This document shows positions 6,135 to 6,421 of a stretch of DNA of 6,421 nucleotides, piece after piece. How positions within the stretch are numbered: position 1 is the stretch's first letter; each line of letters begins with the position of its first letter. A program made the translations under genes and the position numbers. Source of the DNA: Rhizobiaceae bacterium UBA1291 (GTDB lineage Bacteria > Pseudomonadota > Alphaproteobacteria > Rhizobiales > Rhizobiaceae). Location of the stretch: assembly GCA_002307905.1 (NCBI GenBank), contig DBUL01000109.1:1-6421 (forward strand). The letters run 5' to 3'. The notes beneath the pieces were generated by a model. The model saw only the letters and a program-made list of their open reading frames with translations, searched no databases and was not told the origin of the DNA.

Positions 6135-6421
6135 ATGAAGATCGAGTATCTGGCCGACCTAGAGGACAATTCGGTCATCGCGGCAGACCTCGTGATTGTC
6201 GGCGCAGGCCCTGCGGGCCTGACAATCGCCGCACAGTGCGCCGCCTCCGGCAGGAGGATCCTCATCGTCGAAAGCGGGCTCGAACGCGAGAATTCCGAGC
6301 ACTCGGCGCTCAACGAGATCGAGAGCGCAGGCGAACCGCGAACGGAGGCGCAATTTCGCAAGCGCAAGGAGTTTCACGGCTCACAGGCCGAATTCTGGTC
6401 CCATGAGGTACAGCCTTTCGG
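6135..6421 (+). CDS. N-terminal part of an FAD-dependent oxidoreductase, probably GMC-like
   Basis: Ninety-five complete codons are visible and the rest lies outside the window. Residues 18-32 (DLVIVGAGPAGLTIA) form the dinucleotide-binding beta-alpha-beta turn with GAGPAG at 23-28. RILIVESG (41-48) supplies the acidic residue, Glu46, that usually binds the FAD ribose. This layout, with a short lead-in before the turn, is typical of GMC-type and related flavin oxidoreductases; the substrate cannot be told from this part. I chose ATG 6135 because the fold begins just after it. An in-frame ATG at 5976 would add 53 residues, but codon use there looks non-coding and no good ribosome site precedes it. 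Six G at 6117-6122 may serve as a ribosome site for 6135, at a rather long distance. It may be a separate transcription unit. Any link to the secretion genes is only by position. Confidence 0.82.
   Translation, partial: MKIEYLADLEDNSVIAADLVIVGAGPAGLTIAAQCAASGRRILIVESGLERENSEHSALNEIESAGEPRTEAQFRKRKEFHGSQAEFWSHEVQPF

Noticed and set aside
5759..6367. Antisense open frame of 202 codons across the adaptor end, the gap and the oxidoreductase
   Set aside because: The translation is Arg/Ser/Ala-rich without a domain and overlaps the well-supported FAD-binding start of the oxidoreductase.
6047..6406. Plus-strand open frame of 119 codons
   Set aside because: It is Arg-rich and out of frame with the oxidoreductase, whose Rossmann motif is unambiguous.

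Overview
The window is GC-rich DNA (by eye about 60% G+C). Its codon use and protein types resemble the rhizobia and related Alphaproteobacteria (Hyphomicrobiales). That placement is an inference from style; no marker gene is present. All recognised genes lie on the + strand.

Layout. (1) Bases 1-160 are the 3' end of a gene encoding an Asn/Gln-rich protein. (2) Bases 161-252 are a short gap with a 24-base imperfect palindrome and a strong 11-bp hairpin. (3) A gene starting near 289 (or 253) and ending at 2265 encodes an acidic, repetitive protein of about 660 residues. It has no recognisable enzymatic domain and shares a motif with the upstream protein. (4) Twelve bases later, 2278-4461 encodes a PrtD-type type I secretion ABC transporter (permease fused to ATPase) with an unusually long polar N-terminus. 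(5) Eleven bases later, 4473-5813 encodes a HlyD/PrtE-type membrane fusion protein. (6) A 321-base gap follows. (7) From 6135 the 5' end of an FAD-dependent, probably GMC-like, oxidoreductase runs off the window.

How the genes fit together. The tight spacing of genes 3, 4 and 5 suggests one transcript: a cargo protein plus two of the three parts of a type I secretion machine. The outer-membrane TolC-like channel is not in the window and would have to come from elsewhere. The repetitive protein, and probably its upstream relative, are the natural candidates for the exported cargo, yet the visible parts have no RTX glycine-rich nonapeptides. They instead carry a motif N-x3-Q-x2-h-h-x-D-x-D, seen five times in the full protein and in degenerate form in the upstream fragment. 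It alternates loosely with N-x-L-h-N-x-A. This looks like an unfamiliar family of type I secreted, possibly beta-solenoid, surface proteins. I do not recognise it as a named family.

The other notable feature is the ATPase, which has Gln where the H-loop (switch) His is expected, while its Walker A, Walker B, signature and D-loop motifs look intact.
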